From contig NZ_BMRE01000029.1 in assembly GCF_014648475.1 (NCBI RefSeq), positions 42,504 to 106,503 on the forward strand: a DNA stretch of 64,000 bases. The letters are read 5' to 3'. A program made the position numbers and the translations under genes. This document shows, piece by piece, positions 23,727-32,262 of the stretch (the stretch's first letter is position 1; each line of letters starts with the position of its first letter). This stretch comes from Lentzea flava (GTDB taxonomy: Bacteria > Actinomycetota > Actinomycetes > Mycobacteriales > Pseudonocardiaceae). The notes below the pieces were generated by a model. It ran no database searches. It was not told where the DNA came from and was given only the letters and a program-made list of their open reading frames with translations.

Positions 23727-26503
23727 TGGTGTTCCCTTTCTGCGATCACGGGGATGCCGCCGACGGCCGAGTCGAAGAGCGACTCACGGCCGAGCTGGAC
23801 ACCCTTCTGGTACGTGGCGAACCGCTGCCGGAGCCGTTCCGCGGAACGGCCTGCGGTCCCGGCAGTCGCCAGCTGGGGAACGGGTGACGACGGTTTCGGC
23901 GTGGAGCCCGGTACGAGACGCGCCTTCGGGACGCGCTTGGGCAGGCCGTTCTCCGTCGTCTGCGCGGGCACGCTGCTCTCCAGCGCCCCAGCGGCACGCC
24001 AGCCCTCGTCTGCCGATCCCCAGTCGGACTCGGCGAAGTCGGCGACCGCGCGCGGCACCGCCGTTGGTGCCTCGGACTTCGAAGGTTCGGACGAACGCTG
24101 CCGCTTGGGCAGGCCGTTCACCGTGGAAGGTTCTGACCCGGTGTCCGGCTCCGCTGCCGGAACGTCCTTTGTGGAATCAACCGCCGGCCGCTGCGGCGCG
24201 GCCGCCGGAGTCTGGAACCACCGCGACAGGCTGTCGGCGGAGATCTCCTCGACGTCGTCGGAGATGGCGGGGAAGATCTCGGTCGCCGGATCCGCGGGTC
24301 GTGCGGGTTCCGCCGGCCGCTCCATCGGCGGCTCGTAGGAGTAACCGTCCTCAGCGGACACTTCGGTCGGCTCGACGCGCGCGGTGAACAGGCCGTCAGC
24401 GGACGTCTGCTCGATGCGGTGCCGGCCGGAGGGCTCGTCGGCAGCGGCGGACGGCAGCACGACCGGGTACTCGGGCGTCCACTTCGGAACGCCGGCGAGG
24501 CCCTCGCCCGTCGCCTCGACGGGCGTGGCCGCGGGCGGCAGCGGCAGCGCGGGCGGCGCTCCCTTGTGCAGCAACGAGATCGGCAGGATCACCTGGGCGG
24601 TGACACCGCCCTCGATGTCGTCGTTGTTCGCGAGCGTCACGCGGATCTCGTGGCGCTTCGCGAGCTGGCCGACCACGTACAGGCCCATCTCGCGGGCGAC
24701 GGAGACGTCGACCTCAGGCGGATCCGCGAGCTTCGCGTTGGCCTCGGCGATGTCGTCCTCCTGCATGCCGACACCGCGGTCGTGGATGCGGATCGCGACC
24801 TCGCCCTTGCGGGTCTCGATCGTGCGCACGGTGACCTTGGTGGTGGGCTTGGAGAACGCCGTCGCGTTGTCGAGCAGCTCGGCGATGAGGTGCGCGAGGT
24901 CGTTGACCACGCGGCCCTGCACCATCATGTCCGGCGTCGGCGCGATCTGGACGCGCGCGTACTTCTCGACCTCGGACACCGCGGCGCCGAGCACCTCGGC
25001 GATCGCGACCGGGCGGGTGACGCGGCGGTTGACCGTCGTGCCGGAGAGGACCAGCAGGTTCTCGCTGTTGCGGCGCATCTGCGTCGCGAGGTGGTCGAGC
25101 TCGAACAGCGACGCCAGGTGGTCGGGGTCCTGCTCGTCCTGCTCGAGCCGGTCGATCACGCTGATCTGGCGTTCCACCAACGCCTGCGAGCGCCGCGACA
25201 GGTTGATGAACATGTCGTTGACGTTCGCGCGCAGTGCCACCTGCTCGACGGCGAGGCGGACGGCTTCGCGCTGCACCAGGTCGAACGCCCGCGCGACCTG
25301 GCCGACCTCCTCTGTCGTGTTGAGCGGCACCGGGACGATCGCCTCTTCCGCGGCGCGTTCCGGGTCGCGGTGCGAACGGATGCGGCGAATGGCTTCCGGC
25401 AGCTGGTTGCGGGCGACGTCGAGCGCGCTGCGGCGGAGGATGCGCAGCGGCCGAAGCATCGACTGCGCGACCATCGCCATCAGGCCGAACGCGACGATCA
25501 GCGACGCGGCGACGAGTGCGGCGTCGCGCCACGCGTCCGTGCGCGCCTGGGCCGCGAGCCGGGTCGTCGTGCTGTCGGCCTGGCTCTCCAGGTCACCGGC
25601 CAGCTCGTGCACCAGGTTGGCGGTGTCCTCACCGATCTTGAGGACCTCGGCGTCCGTGATGGACACCGGCTTGCCCTCGGCGTCCTGCGCGAGCGCGAGC
25701 TTCACGAGCCGGTTGCGCCCGTCGACCGCGGAACCGGACACCTTGTCCTGGAACTTCTGCCGGTTCGCCGTGGAGGCGACGTCGTTGAACTCGTTGAACG
25801 CCGCGTCCAACCGGGACTGCGCTGCCCGCAGCTCGTCCGCGGCACCGGGCGCGAAACCCCGGCGCAGCGCGGTGGACGTCAGGATCGAGTTCTGCTGGCC
25901 GACCTGTTCCTGCGCCTGGTACAGCGCCTGCGCGGCGGCGACCAGCGGAACGATCTCCGGTTCGCTCAGGCTCGAGATCGCGGCGCGGTGCACCTGGCCG
26001 AGCGAGGCGATGATCTGGTTGTAGGCACCGATCACGGCCATGTCCGGGTACTTCGTGGTCAGGATCGTGTTGCGCAAGCTCGCCAGGCCGTCCAGCGACT
26101 GCAGCGACTTGCCGAAAGCTTCCTGCAGAGGCGCGCTCAACGCGGTCGTCGTGGCGCCCGTGTCCCGGTACTTGCCCAGTTGGGTGTCGGTGGCGCCGGT
26201 GCGGCCGGCGTGCTCGGGGCACGCGTTCTGCCTGCCGGCGGCAACACACTGCACCGCCCAGTCGCGCTCGACCTGGAGCGCGTTCTCCACCTTCGCGGCC
26301 TGGTGGCTGACGGCGAGCTCGCGCTGGACGGTGCTGAACAGCTCCACGTCGTCGAGCTGGGTGTTCAGGCGCAGGCCCGCGAGAGTCGCGGTGCTCAGAG
26401 CCGGAACCAACAACACCACCGCGAGCTTGCTCCGCAACCGCCAGTTGCGTAGGCGGAACCGGTCGATGCCTCGCTGGTCCTCACGACCGCGCACCGTCAA
26501 CAC
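23723..26503 (-). CDS. cvnA: conservon sensor kinase CvnA (NIT-HAMP-HATPase)
   Basis: A 926-residue membrane sensor histidine-kinase-like protein. Residues about 25-45 form the first membrane helix, about 50-310 an extracytoplasmic nitrate/nitrite-sensing (NIT) domain, about 325-350 the second helix followed by HAMP, and about 430-640 the ATPase core with an N-box (LLDNATAFS) and G1 box (DRGVGMQ). A proline- and charge-rich tail of about 270 residues follows. No typical H-box phosphoacceptor is obvious, as in other conservon kinases. GTG, TTG and an inner GTG are all close to the GGGGAG site, so the start is uncertain by a few codons. It is the first gene of the cvnA-cvnB-cvnD unit. Confidence 0.92.
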   Translation of the reverse strand: MLTVRGREDQRGIDRFRLRNWRLRSKLAVVLLVPALSTATLAGLRLNTQLDDVELFSTVQRELAVSHQAAKVENALQVERDWAVQCVAAGRQNACPEHAGRTGATDTQLGKYRDTGATTTALSAPLQEAFGKSLQSLDGLASLRNTILTTKYPDMAVIGAYNQIIASLGQVHRAAISSLSEPEIVPLVAAAQALYQAQEQVGQQNSILTSTALRRGFAPGAADELRAAQSRLDAAFNEFNDVASTANRQKFQDKVSGSAVDGRNRLVKLALAQDAEGKPVSITDAEVLKIGEDTANLVHELAGDLESQADSTTTRLAAQARTDAWRDAALVAASLIVAFGLMAMVAQSMLRPLRILRRSALDVARNQLPEAIRRIRSHRDPERAAEEAIVPVPLNTTEEVGQVARAFDLVQREAVRLAVEQVALRANVNDMFINLSRRSQALVERQISVIDRLEQDEQDPDHLASLFELDHLATQMRRNSENLLVLSGTTVNRRVTRPVAIAEVLGAAVSEVEKYARVQIAPTPDMMVQGRVVNDLAHLIAELLDNATAFSKPTTKVTVRTIETRKGEVAIRIHDRGVGMQEDDIAEANAKLADPPEVDVSVAREMGLYVVGQLAKRHEIRVTLANNDDIEGGVTAQVILPISLLHKGAPPALPLPPAATPVEATGEGLAGVPKWTPEYPVVLPSAAADEPSGRHRIEQTSADGLFTARVEPTEVSAEDGYSYEPPMERPAEPARPADPATEIFPAISDDVEEISADSLSRWFQTPAAAPQRPAVDSTKDVPAAEPDTGSEPSTVNGLPKRQRSSEPSKSEAPTAVPRAVADFAESDWGSADEGWRAAGALESSVPAQTTENGLPKRVPKARLVPGSTPKPSSPVPQLATAGTAGRSAERLRQRFATYQKGVQLGRESLFDSAVGGIPVIAEREHQ

Positions 26504-26663
26504 TCCCCGCCCCGTTTAATAGCTGCAAACCTGGTGGATCTTGGTGTAAAACGCACGGCTCTCATACCGCCGTTCGGACGACAAAAACTCGTTCCAGAAT
26601 CAACAACTGACAGTAGGACGGCTAAATGGCCTCTGCTCGATAATTCGTCCGGCGGAAACAACA

Positions 26664-26708
26664 GGCGCGGGCGGCCGTGATCACGGCGCGATCACAGCCG
26701 CCCGCGCC
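26664..26708 (-). terminator. GC-rich hairpin after the binding-protein gene
   Basis: An inverted repeat of 18-bp arms with one mismatch (GGCGCGGGCGG...GTGAT at 26664-26681 and ATCAC...CCGCCCGCGCC at 26691-26708), six bases from the stop of the substrate-binding protein. It separates that gene from cvnA. The rest of 26504-26713 is A/T-richer and probably holds the cvnA promoter. Confidence 0.75.
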
Positions 26709-26713
26709 GTTCG

Positions 26714-27724
26714 TCAACTACCGGAGGGCTGGATGAGCATCGGCTTGACGTCGAGCTCCTTGTCCAGCAGCCCGTACCGCTGCATCAGCTGCGTGACCCG
26801 CTGCAGCCGGGTCGCGTCGAGCGAGGTCGGGAAGGCACCGAAGTGGACGAGAGCTGCGGTTTCCTTGTCGACCTTGGCGTACTCGACGAGCAGCGGCTCC
26901 ACCGTGGGGCGGTCGGCGGCGTCGGCCTGGCCCTTGGCGATCGCGCGCTGGAACGCGGCCACCGTCTTGGGGTTGTTCTTGGCGAACTCACCGCTGGTCG
27001 CGTAGCCCGCGATCGGGATGTTGTCGGTCGGGCCGGAGGCCGCGTCGAGGATCTTGACCTGGCCGGCGGCACGCTGGGCACGCGTGATGAACGGCTCGAC
27101 CATGAACGCCGCGTCGACGGTCTTGTTCGCGACCGCCGCCTGCATGTCCGGGAACGGCATCTCCTTGAACGTGACCGACTTCGGGTCGACGTTCGCCGCC
27201 TCCAGCGTCGCCTTCGCGGTCAGCTCGGCGATGTTCTTGAACGTGTTGATCGCGATGGTCTTGCCCGCCAGGTCCTTGGGGCTCTTGATGGCCGAGTCAC
27301 CGGCGGCCAGGATCAGGAACATGTCGGGTTTGGCCTGGTAGCCGTCGGCGATGAGCTTGATCCCGTCGACCGCCTTGGCCGCGTCCTTCGACTGGGCGGC
27401 GAAGAACGAGACCCAGTTGCCGAACGTCATGTCCAGCTCTTTGTTGATCAGGCCGGGGATCGCCTGAGCACCACCCTGGATCACCTTGAGCTCGACCTCG
27501 AGGCCCTCCTGCGCGAAGTAGCCCTTCTGCTTGGCCACGTGCACGGATGCCACGTCGAGGATCGGAAGGACGCCCAGGGTGATCTTGGCCTTCTCGACCT
27601 GGCCGTTCGAGTTGGCCGCGGGCGTCTGCTCTTTGCCGCCGAGCAGTCCACAGCTCGCCACGGTGGCGAGCAGCGTGGCGAGGGCGATGCCACGGACGGC
27701 GATGCGGCGGACTCTTCGAGTCAT
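26714..27724 (-). CDS. ABC transporter substrate-binding lipoprotein (SsuA/TauA type)
   Basis: A 336-residue periplasmic-type binding protein anchored as a lipoprotein, with a basic N-terminus, hydrophobic segment and lipobox VASC at about residue 25. The mature part has the NMT1/SsuA-like fold: KITLGVLPILDVASVHVAKQKGYFAQEGLEVEL, QGGAQAIPGL, and DLAGKTIAINT. The family imports sulfonates, nitrate, thiamine precursors or aromatic acids; the ligand is not readable. The matching ATPase and two permeases are 3 kb away at 30.7-33.0 kb. It is divergent from a p-hydroxybenzoate hydroxylase-like gene, so an aromatic acid is an attractive but unproven ligand. The ATG at 27724 starts the signal peptide. 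Confidence 0.88.
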   Translation of the reverse strand: MTRRVRRIAVRGIALATLLATVASCGLLGGKEQTPAANSNGQVEKAKITLGVLPILDVASVHVAKQKGYFAQEGLEVELKVIQGGAQAIPGLINKELDMTFGNWVSFFAAQSKDAAKAVDGIKLIADGYQAKPDMFLILAAGDSAIKSPKDLAGKTIAINTFKNIAELTAKATLEAANVDPKSVTFKEMPFPDMQAAVANKTVDAAFMVEPFITRAQRAAGQVKILDAASGPTDNIPIAGYATSGEFAKNNPKTVAAFQRAIAKGQADAADRPTVEPLLVEYAKVDKETAALVHFGAFPTSLDATRLQRVTQLMQRYGLLDKELDVKPMLIQPSGS

Positions 27725-27899
27725 CGGGAGCACTCTCCTGTCGGAGCGGTGTCGTCGTTGCGGGGAATGCGCGACGGTCAACCACTCAGAGTAATGATGC
27801 TGCTCCAAAAGACCCCAGTTGACCGACACACGCAGGTTCCAGTCCACTACCTGCGGTGAGCATCTAAGCACAGCAGGTCTAGGGCGAGGAGAACCCCAG
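27725..27899. promoter_or_regulatory. divergent promoter with inverted repeat 27831-27855
   Basis: This region lies between the binding protein and the hydroxylase genes. CGCAGGT (27831-27837) and ACCTGCG (27849-27855) form an inverted repeat with an 11-base spacer, a spacing typical of dimeric regulators such as IclR or GntR types. A more distant GGTCAAC/GTTGACC pair is at 27776-27782 and 27818-27824. No regulator gene is adjacent. Operator function is inferred from symmetry and position. Confidence 0.45.
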
Positions 27900-29069
27900 T
27901 TGAAGCGCTCCGTTGCCGTCGTCGGCGCCGGGCCGGCCGGTCTGACCTTGGCAAACCTGATCCAGCAGTCAGGTATCGACTGCGTCGTGCTGGAAAAGGC
28001 CAGTCGCACTCACGTGGAAACCCGGCCACGCGCGGGAGTCCTGGAACATCGCTCTGTAACCATGCTCGAGTCGCACGGACTCGCCGATCGTTTGCTGATG
28101 GAAGCAGACCGTCACGGAACGTGTGAATTCCGCGTGAGCGGACAGGCGTTCCAGGTGGCGTACAGCGATCTGTACGGAGGCCGGCAGCACTACGTCTACC
28201 CGCAGCAGGAAGTGGTCAAAGACCTCATCGCGGCATTCCTCGACGCCGGTGGCGACATCCGGTTCTCGGTCAGCGACGTGGAGCTGGCCGACCTCACGTC
28301 GTCACGACCGTCCGTGAGCTGGACCAGCGCGGACGGGGTCCGCTCGACCGTCACGTGCGACTTCGTCGCCGGGTGCGACGGATTCCACGGCGTCTGCCGC
28401 CCGTCCATTCCTGACGGAGTGCTGACGGAATTCACCCATCAGCACGGGATCGAGTGGCTGGCGATTCTTGCCGAGGCCCCTCCGTCCACTAAAGCCATCA
28501 TTTATGCATTGCACGAGGATGGTTTCGCCGGCCACATGCTGCGGTCGCCGACCGTTTCTCGCTTCTACCTCCAGGTGCCCGTCGGAACCAAAGCCTCGGA
28601 TTGGTCCGACGAACAGGTGTGGGAGGCACTCCACAAAAGATTCGCACTGCACGGTTCGACGTGGTCGCTGACCGAGGGCAAGATCATCGAAAAGCGCGTT
28701 CTCGACATGCGCAGCCACGTGGTGGAGCCGATGTCGTACGGCCGGCTGTACCTGCTGGGTGACGCAGCCCACATCATCACGCCGGTCGGCGCCAAGGGCA
28801 TGAACCTCGCGATGAACGACGCCGCAACGCTCTCACATGCACTGACGGACTTCTACGCGACCGGTTCGGAGACCGGCCTCAAGACCTACTCCGACGACTG
28901 CCTGCGCCGGGTCTGGCGGGCGCAGGAGTTCTCGCAGTGGATGGTGAACATGATCCACACCGACGTGGGCTCGCCCTTCTTCGGACGCTTGGCGCAAGCA
29001 CGACTGGAGCACCTGGCCGAGTCGGCCGCGTACCGCGCGAGCTTCGCGGAGAACTACGTCGGCCCCTGA
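27900..29069 (+). CDS. pobA: 4-hydroxybenzoate 3-monooxygenase-like flavoprotein
   Basis: A 389-residue flavin hydroxylase, close in length to Pseudomonas PobA (394). FAD-binding GAGPAGLTLANLI is at residues 9-21. The TRPRAGVLEH block and YPQQEVVKDLI are characteristic of PobA, and GDAAHIITPVGAKGMNLA binds FAD. The expected reaction is NADPH-dependent conversion of 4-hydroxybenzoate to protocatechuate. Substrate-contact residues cannot be fully checked by eye, so a related phenolic acid is possible. The TTG at 27900 is chosen because GCGAGGAG ends about eight bases upstream. No protocatechuate ring-cleavage genes are nearby. Confidence 0.85.
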   Translation: MKRSVAVVGAGPAGLTLANLIQQSGIDCVVLEKASRTHVETRPRAGVLEHRSVTMLESHGLADRLLMEADRHGTCEFRVSGQAFQVAYSDLYGGRQHYVYPQQEVVKDLIAAFLDAGGDIRFSVSDVELADLTSSRPSVSWTSADGVRSTVTCDFVAGCDGFHGVCRPSIPDGVLTEFTHQHGIEWLAILAEAPPSTKAIIYALHEDGFAGHMLRSPTVSRFYLQVPVGTKASDWSDEQVWEALHKRFALHGSTWSLTEGKIIEKRVLDMRSHVVEPMSYGRLYLLGDAAHIITPVGAKGMNLAMNDAATLSHALTDFYATGSETGLKTYSDDCLRRVWRAQEFSQWMVNMIHTDVGSPFFGRLAQARLEHLAESAAYRASFAENYVGP

Positions 29070-29173
29070 GGGCACAATCTCCCCCTATGGGGTGACTCCC
29101 GGGCTCCCCTAACGAGTGAGGCCAACCCCCTAGGGGCCAGCTTTCGTCACGATCTGGGGCCAACTCCCGATGC

Positions 29174-29217
29174 CGGGGGATGTCGATCATCCATACGGTT
29201 CAACACGACATCCCCCG
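29174..29217 (+). promoter_or_regulatory. 12-bp inverted repeat before the IniB-like gene
   Basis: CGGGGGATGTCG at 29174-29185 and its exact complement at 29206-29217 are separated by 20 bases and end 26 bases before the start codon. Upstream, 29070-29173 is unusually rich in short C4-5/G4-5 palindromes (CCCCTATGGGG, CCCCCTAGGGG) and a repeated GGCCAAC. The arms could be a two-site operator or a leader hairpin. The following AGGAG at 29228-29232 is the ribosome binding site. Confidence 0.6.
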
Positions 29218-29242
29218 ATTCAGCTACAGGAGCTTGAGTCCC

Positions 29243-30139
29243 ATGCAGCAGACCACGCCCGCCGAGCCCACCACGGTGCAGACCGGCCAGACCACCGTGC
29301 AGAGCGGTGACACCACGGTGCAGACCGGTGGCACGACCGTGGAGACCGGTGGCACGACCGTGCAGGCCGCGGAGCCGACCACGCTGCACGACTTCACCCT
29401 CGGCCTGCTGACCGACCTGGACGCCCGTGAGGCGTTCCAGCAGGACCCGCTGGGCTGCCTGGAGGCCGCGGGCCTGAGCGACATCACCGCGGGCGACGTG
29501 CACGACATCCTGCCGCTGGTGCTCGACGCCGCGTCCGTGCCGAACGTCGAGGGAATCGAGGACATCCTCGGCGGCACCGAGCTGCCCGCCGTCGACAGCC
29601 TGCTGCAGATCGCGGGCACCGTCGAGGGCGTCACCGGCGTCACCGACATCGCCGCCCCCTCGGCCATCACCGCGCTGGTCTCGGACTTCTCCGGCCTGGG
29701 CGACGTGTCCGGCACCCTCGACTCCGTCGTGTCCACGGTTCCGCAGGCCACCGACGTCGTCTCCAACGTCTCCGACATCGCGACGCACAACGTCACCAAG
29801 GTGACCGACGTCGTCGACGTCCACGGCATCCACAACACCGCCGACGTGCTGGTCAAGGACCTCGACGCCGACGTGCTGGTGAAGGACGTCGCCGACACCG
29901 ACGTGCTGGTCAAGAACGTCCTGAACTCGGCGGACGTCGTCGACGTCAACAACGTCGCCGACGTCGCGCACGTGACCGACAACGCCCTGCACGTGACCGA
30001 CAACGTCGTGCAGAACGTCGCTCAGGTCGGCGACGTGCACCACGACCTCGGCCAGGTCATCGGCGACGTGAAGGTCGGCGACCTCGACCTCCTCGACGGT
30101 GGCATCGGCAACCACAACAACGTGGACGTCCACTTCTGA
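29243..30139 (+). CDS. IniB N-terminal-domain protein with DV-rich repeats
   Basis: A 298-residue protein. Residues about 1-42 are five 7-residue repeats of the form TTVQTGG. Residues about 48-100 match the IniB N-terminal domain (LHDFTLGLLTDLDAREAFQQDP, LEAAGLSDITAGDV). The remainder is a low-complexity, acidic, beta-helix-like region rich in V/D/N with repeats such as ADVLVKD, HVTDN and VDVNNVAD. Mycobacterial iniB is induced by cell-wall antibiotics and lies upstream of the dynamin-like iniA/iniC. Neither is present here, so this is an orphan. There is no signal peptide. It probably forms an elongated surface-like or scaffold structure (inference). Confidence 0.8.
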   Translation: MQQTTPAEPTTVQTGQTTVQSGDTTVQTGGTTVETGGTTVQAAEPTTLHDFTLGLLTDLDAREAFQQDPLGCLEAAGLSDITAGDVHDILPLVLDAASVPNVEGIEDILGGTELPAVDSLLQIAGTVEGVTGVTDIAAPSAITALVSDFSGLGDVSGTLDSVVSTVPQATDVVSNVSDIATHNVTKVTDVVDVHGIHNTADVLVKDLDADVLVKDVADTDVLVKNVLNSADVVDVNNVADVAHVTDNALHVTDNVVQNVAQVGDVHHDLGQVIGDVKVGDLDLLDGGIGNHNNVDVHF

Positions 30140-30239
30140 TCGTTCTGCCATCTGCTCTCGTCGAGCAGTCACGGGGGGAACGGAAGGCGGGTGCTCGGCT
30201 CTGCCCCCGAGCGCGGGTGCCCGCCTCCCCCACGTCGCA

Positions 30240-30283
30240 CAGCCGAGCCCCGGACCGCGCCGGTCCGGAGCTCGGCTGTTTTG
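30240..30283 (+). terminator. rho-independent terminator after the IniB-like gene
   Basis: A strong stem with near-perfect 17-bp arms (CAGCCGAGC-CCCGGACC at 30240-30256 and its complement at 30262-30278) and a 5-base loop, followed by TTTT. It also faces the stop of the minus-strand gene at 30296, so it may serve both directions. Confidence 0.85.
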
Positions 30284-30295
30284 TCATCGCTTCCG

Positions 30296-30706
30296 TCAGG
30301 TCGCGTCGTAGAGCGCGGCCACGCCTCGCTCCATGGCCTCCCGGACGCGCAGCAGGTCCACCGGGGACCCGTGGGCCCCACCAGGGTCGACCGCGCGCCA
30401 GACGTCGGACGGCGTGGTCCCGACCGGCAGGTCCAGGTACCACGCGAAACCGCGCGGCCGTGGCGGCACACCGGCTTCCACCAGGTACGAGTTGACGAAC
30501 GTGTCGATGACGTCCTGGTCCGGGTGCATCGGAGCGGGCGTGCGCACCACCCGGCGCGGGCCGGCCACCCACGCCAGGAGAAGCTGGTAGCCGTTGTCCG
30601 GCAACGCGAGCAGCCGCCGCCCTTCCAGCAGCACCACCCTGTTCCGCCCGCCGGACACCTCGGTCGGTTCCGCGTCGACGACGAGGAACCGGTTCCAGTC
30701 GGTCAT
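30296..30706 (-). CDS. conserved hypothetical protein, 136 residues
   Basis: I do not recognise this protein. It is soluble, with an N-terminal beta-rich part (NRFLVVDAEPTEV, RNRVVLLEGRRLLALPDNGYQLLLAWV) and a helical second part (DQDVIDTFVNSYLVEAGVPPRP, PVDLLRVREAMERGVAALY). It has no signal peptide or cysteine. It begins eight bases after the ABC ATPase stop on the same strand and is probably the last gene of that operon. A role in the transport unit is not demonstrated. Confidence 0.6.
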   Translation of the reverse strand: MTDWNRFLVVDAEPTEVSGGRNRVVLLEGRRLLALPDNGYQLLLAWVAGPRRVVRTPAPMHPDQDVIDTFVNSYLVEAGVPPRPRGFAWYLDLPVGTTPSDVWRAVDPGGAHGSPVDLLRVREAMERGVAALYDAT

Positions 30707-30713
30707 CCGGGAA

Positions 30714-31514
30714 TCAGGACGAGACGGTCTCGCTCAGCGACTCGCGCTCGGCGGCAGCCCACTTCTCCACGTCCATCGTGGGCTTGCCGACGTTGAGCAG
30801 GCGCGCCACCTTCGACCGCAGTTCCACGAAGGCCTCGTCGGTCCGCGTCGTCACCTGGTCGCGTTCGGCGGGCAACGGCACCTCCAGATCGGCCACCAGC
30901 CGGGCGGGAGAGCCCGAGAGCACCAGGATGCGGTCCCCCAGGTACACCGACTCGTCGATGTCGTGCGTGACCACGAGAACGGTCGTGTCGTGCTCACGAC
31001 GCACGCGGAGCAACAGGTCCTCCAGCTCGAACCGGGTCTGCGCGTCCACCGAGGCGAACGGCTCGTCCATCAACAACAACGAAGGCCGGTACGCCAGAGC
31101 GCGCGCGATCGCCACACGCTGCTGCATGCCACCGGAAAGCTGCCAGGGCCGCTTGCGAGCCGCCCCGCCGAGCCCCACCCACTCCAGCGCCTCGGCGGCC
31201 CGTGCGCGGCGTTCGGCGCGCGGCAGCGACCGCAGCGGGAACTCGACGTTGCCCTGGACGCTCAGCCACGGGAACAGCGAACGCGAGTAGTCCTGGAACA
31301 CCACGGCGAGATGCGAGCCGTGCAGGGACACGTCGCCGCGCGACGGCGCGACGAGCCCCGAGATCGTGCGCAGCAGCGTGGACTTGCCACACCCCGACGG
31401 TCCCACCACGCACACCAGCTCGCCGGCGCGCACGGTGAACGACAGACCACCGATGGCCTCGTGGTCGCCGTAGGTGTGGCCCAGGTCGGCCACCTCAAGC
31501 ATGTTGCTCATCAC
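30714..31514 (-). CDS. ABC transporter ATPase (SsuB/TauB type)
   Basis: A 266-residue ATPase subunit. Walker A is GPSGCGKST, the Q-loop FQDYSRSLFPWLSV, the signature LSGGMQQR, Walker B LLLMDEPFASVD and the switch histidine VVTHD. The short QDYSRSLFPW segment is typical of nitrate/sulfonate/taurine importers. A C-terminal extension of about 45 residues (DEAFVELRSKVARLL) follows. ATG codons at 31514 and 31511 are both usable. The start overlaps the permease stop by 20 bases, so it is coupled. It works with the two permeases upstream and probably the lipoprotein at 26.7 kb. Confidence 0.93.
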   Translation of the reverse strand: MMSNMLEVADLGHTYGDHEAIGGLSFTVRAGELVCVVGPSGCGKSTLLRTISGLVAPSRGDVSLHGSHLAVVFQDYSRSLFPWLSVQGNVEFPLRSLPRAERRARAAEALEWVGLGGAARKRPWQLSGGMQQRVAIARALAYRPSLLLMDEPFASVDAQTRFELEDLLLRVRREHDTTVLVVTHDIDESVYLGDRILVLSGSPARLVADLEVPLPAERDQVTTRTDEAFVELRSKVARLLNVGKPTMDVEKWAAAERESLSETVSS

Positions 31515-32262
31515 GACTCCTCGGTTGCCACGCCAACGCCCTGCGTTCCACCGCCAGCAGCGCGGTGTTGAGTCCGTAGCCGAGCACGCCCAGCAGGACG
31601 ATCCCGGCCCACATGCGCGTGTAGTCGAACTCGCGCTGTGCCTGCATGAGCTGCGAGCCGATGCCGTTGTCGGTGCCCACGAGCTCGGAGATCACCATCA
31701 GCACCAGCGAGAGCGACAACGAGACCCGCAGCCCGGCGAAGATCTTGGGTGAGGCGGCGGGCAGGACCACGCCGAGAACCCATTGCCAGCGCGGGATCCG
31801 GAAGACCGCGGAAGTGTCCACTTTGGTCACGTCGACGGAACGGGCACCGTCCACGCTGTTCAGCAGCACCGGCCACACGACACCGAAGACGATCGTCGCG
31901 AGCTGCATCGACGTGCCCGCCTTGAACAGCAGCAGGAACACCGGCACCAGCGCGGGCGGCGGGATCGAGCGCAGGAACACGAGCAGCGGTCCCGCGTACT
32001 CCATGGCCCGGTCGGACCGGCCCAGCACCAGCCCGAGCGACACGCCGATCACGCCGGCGATCACCCAGCCCGACAGCAGCCGCACCACCGACGGCACGAC
32101 GTGGCCGGTGAAGTTCGCCGGCTCCAGCACCCACCACTCGTTGGCCGCGGTGACGATCTTCGACGGCGGTGGGAAGAACGGGTCGTCGGCGAGCCAGCCG
32201 AGCACCTGCCACACCACGACCAGGCCGGCAAACACGGTCCACCGCTGCAGGAACTTGGTCAC
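31495..32262 (-). CDS. ABC transporter permease (SsuC/TauC type), second of pair
   Basis: A 255-residue membrane subunit with six helices. The BPD_transp_1 coupling helix reads EYAGPLLVFLRSIPPPALVPVFLLLF, and the loop DTSAVFRIPRWQWVLGVVLPAASPKIFAGLRVSLSLSL is the usual EAA region. The GTG start at 32262 overlaps the upstream permease stop by four bases (GTGA). The long open frame beyond it is not coding. Confidence 0.9.
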   Translation of the reverse strand: MTKFLQRWTVFAGLVVVWQVLGWLADDPFFPPPSKIVTAANEWWVLEPANFTGHVVPSVVRLLSGWVIAGVIGVSLGLVLGRSDRAMEYAGPLLVFLRSIPPPALVPVFLLLFKAGTSMQLATIVFGVVWPVLLNSVDGARSVDVTKVDTSAVFRIPRWQWVLGVVLPAASPKIFAGLRVSLSLSLVLMVISELVGTDNGIGSQLMQAQREFDYTRMWAGIVLLGVLGYGLNTALLAVERRALAWQPRSRDEQHA

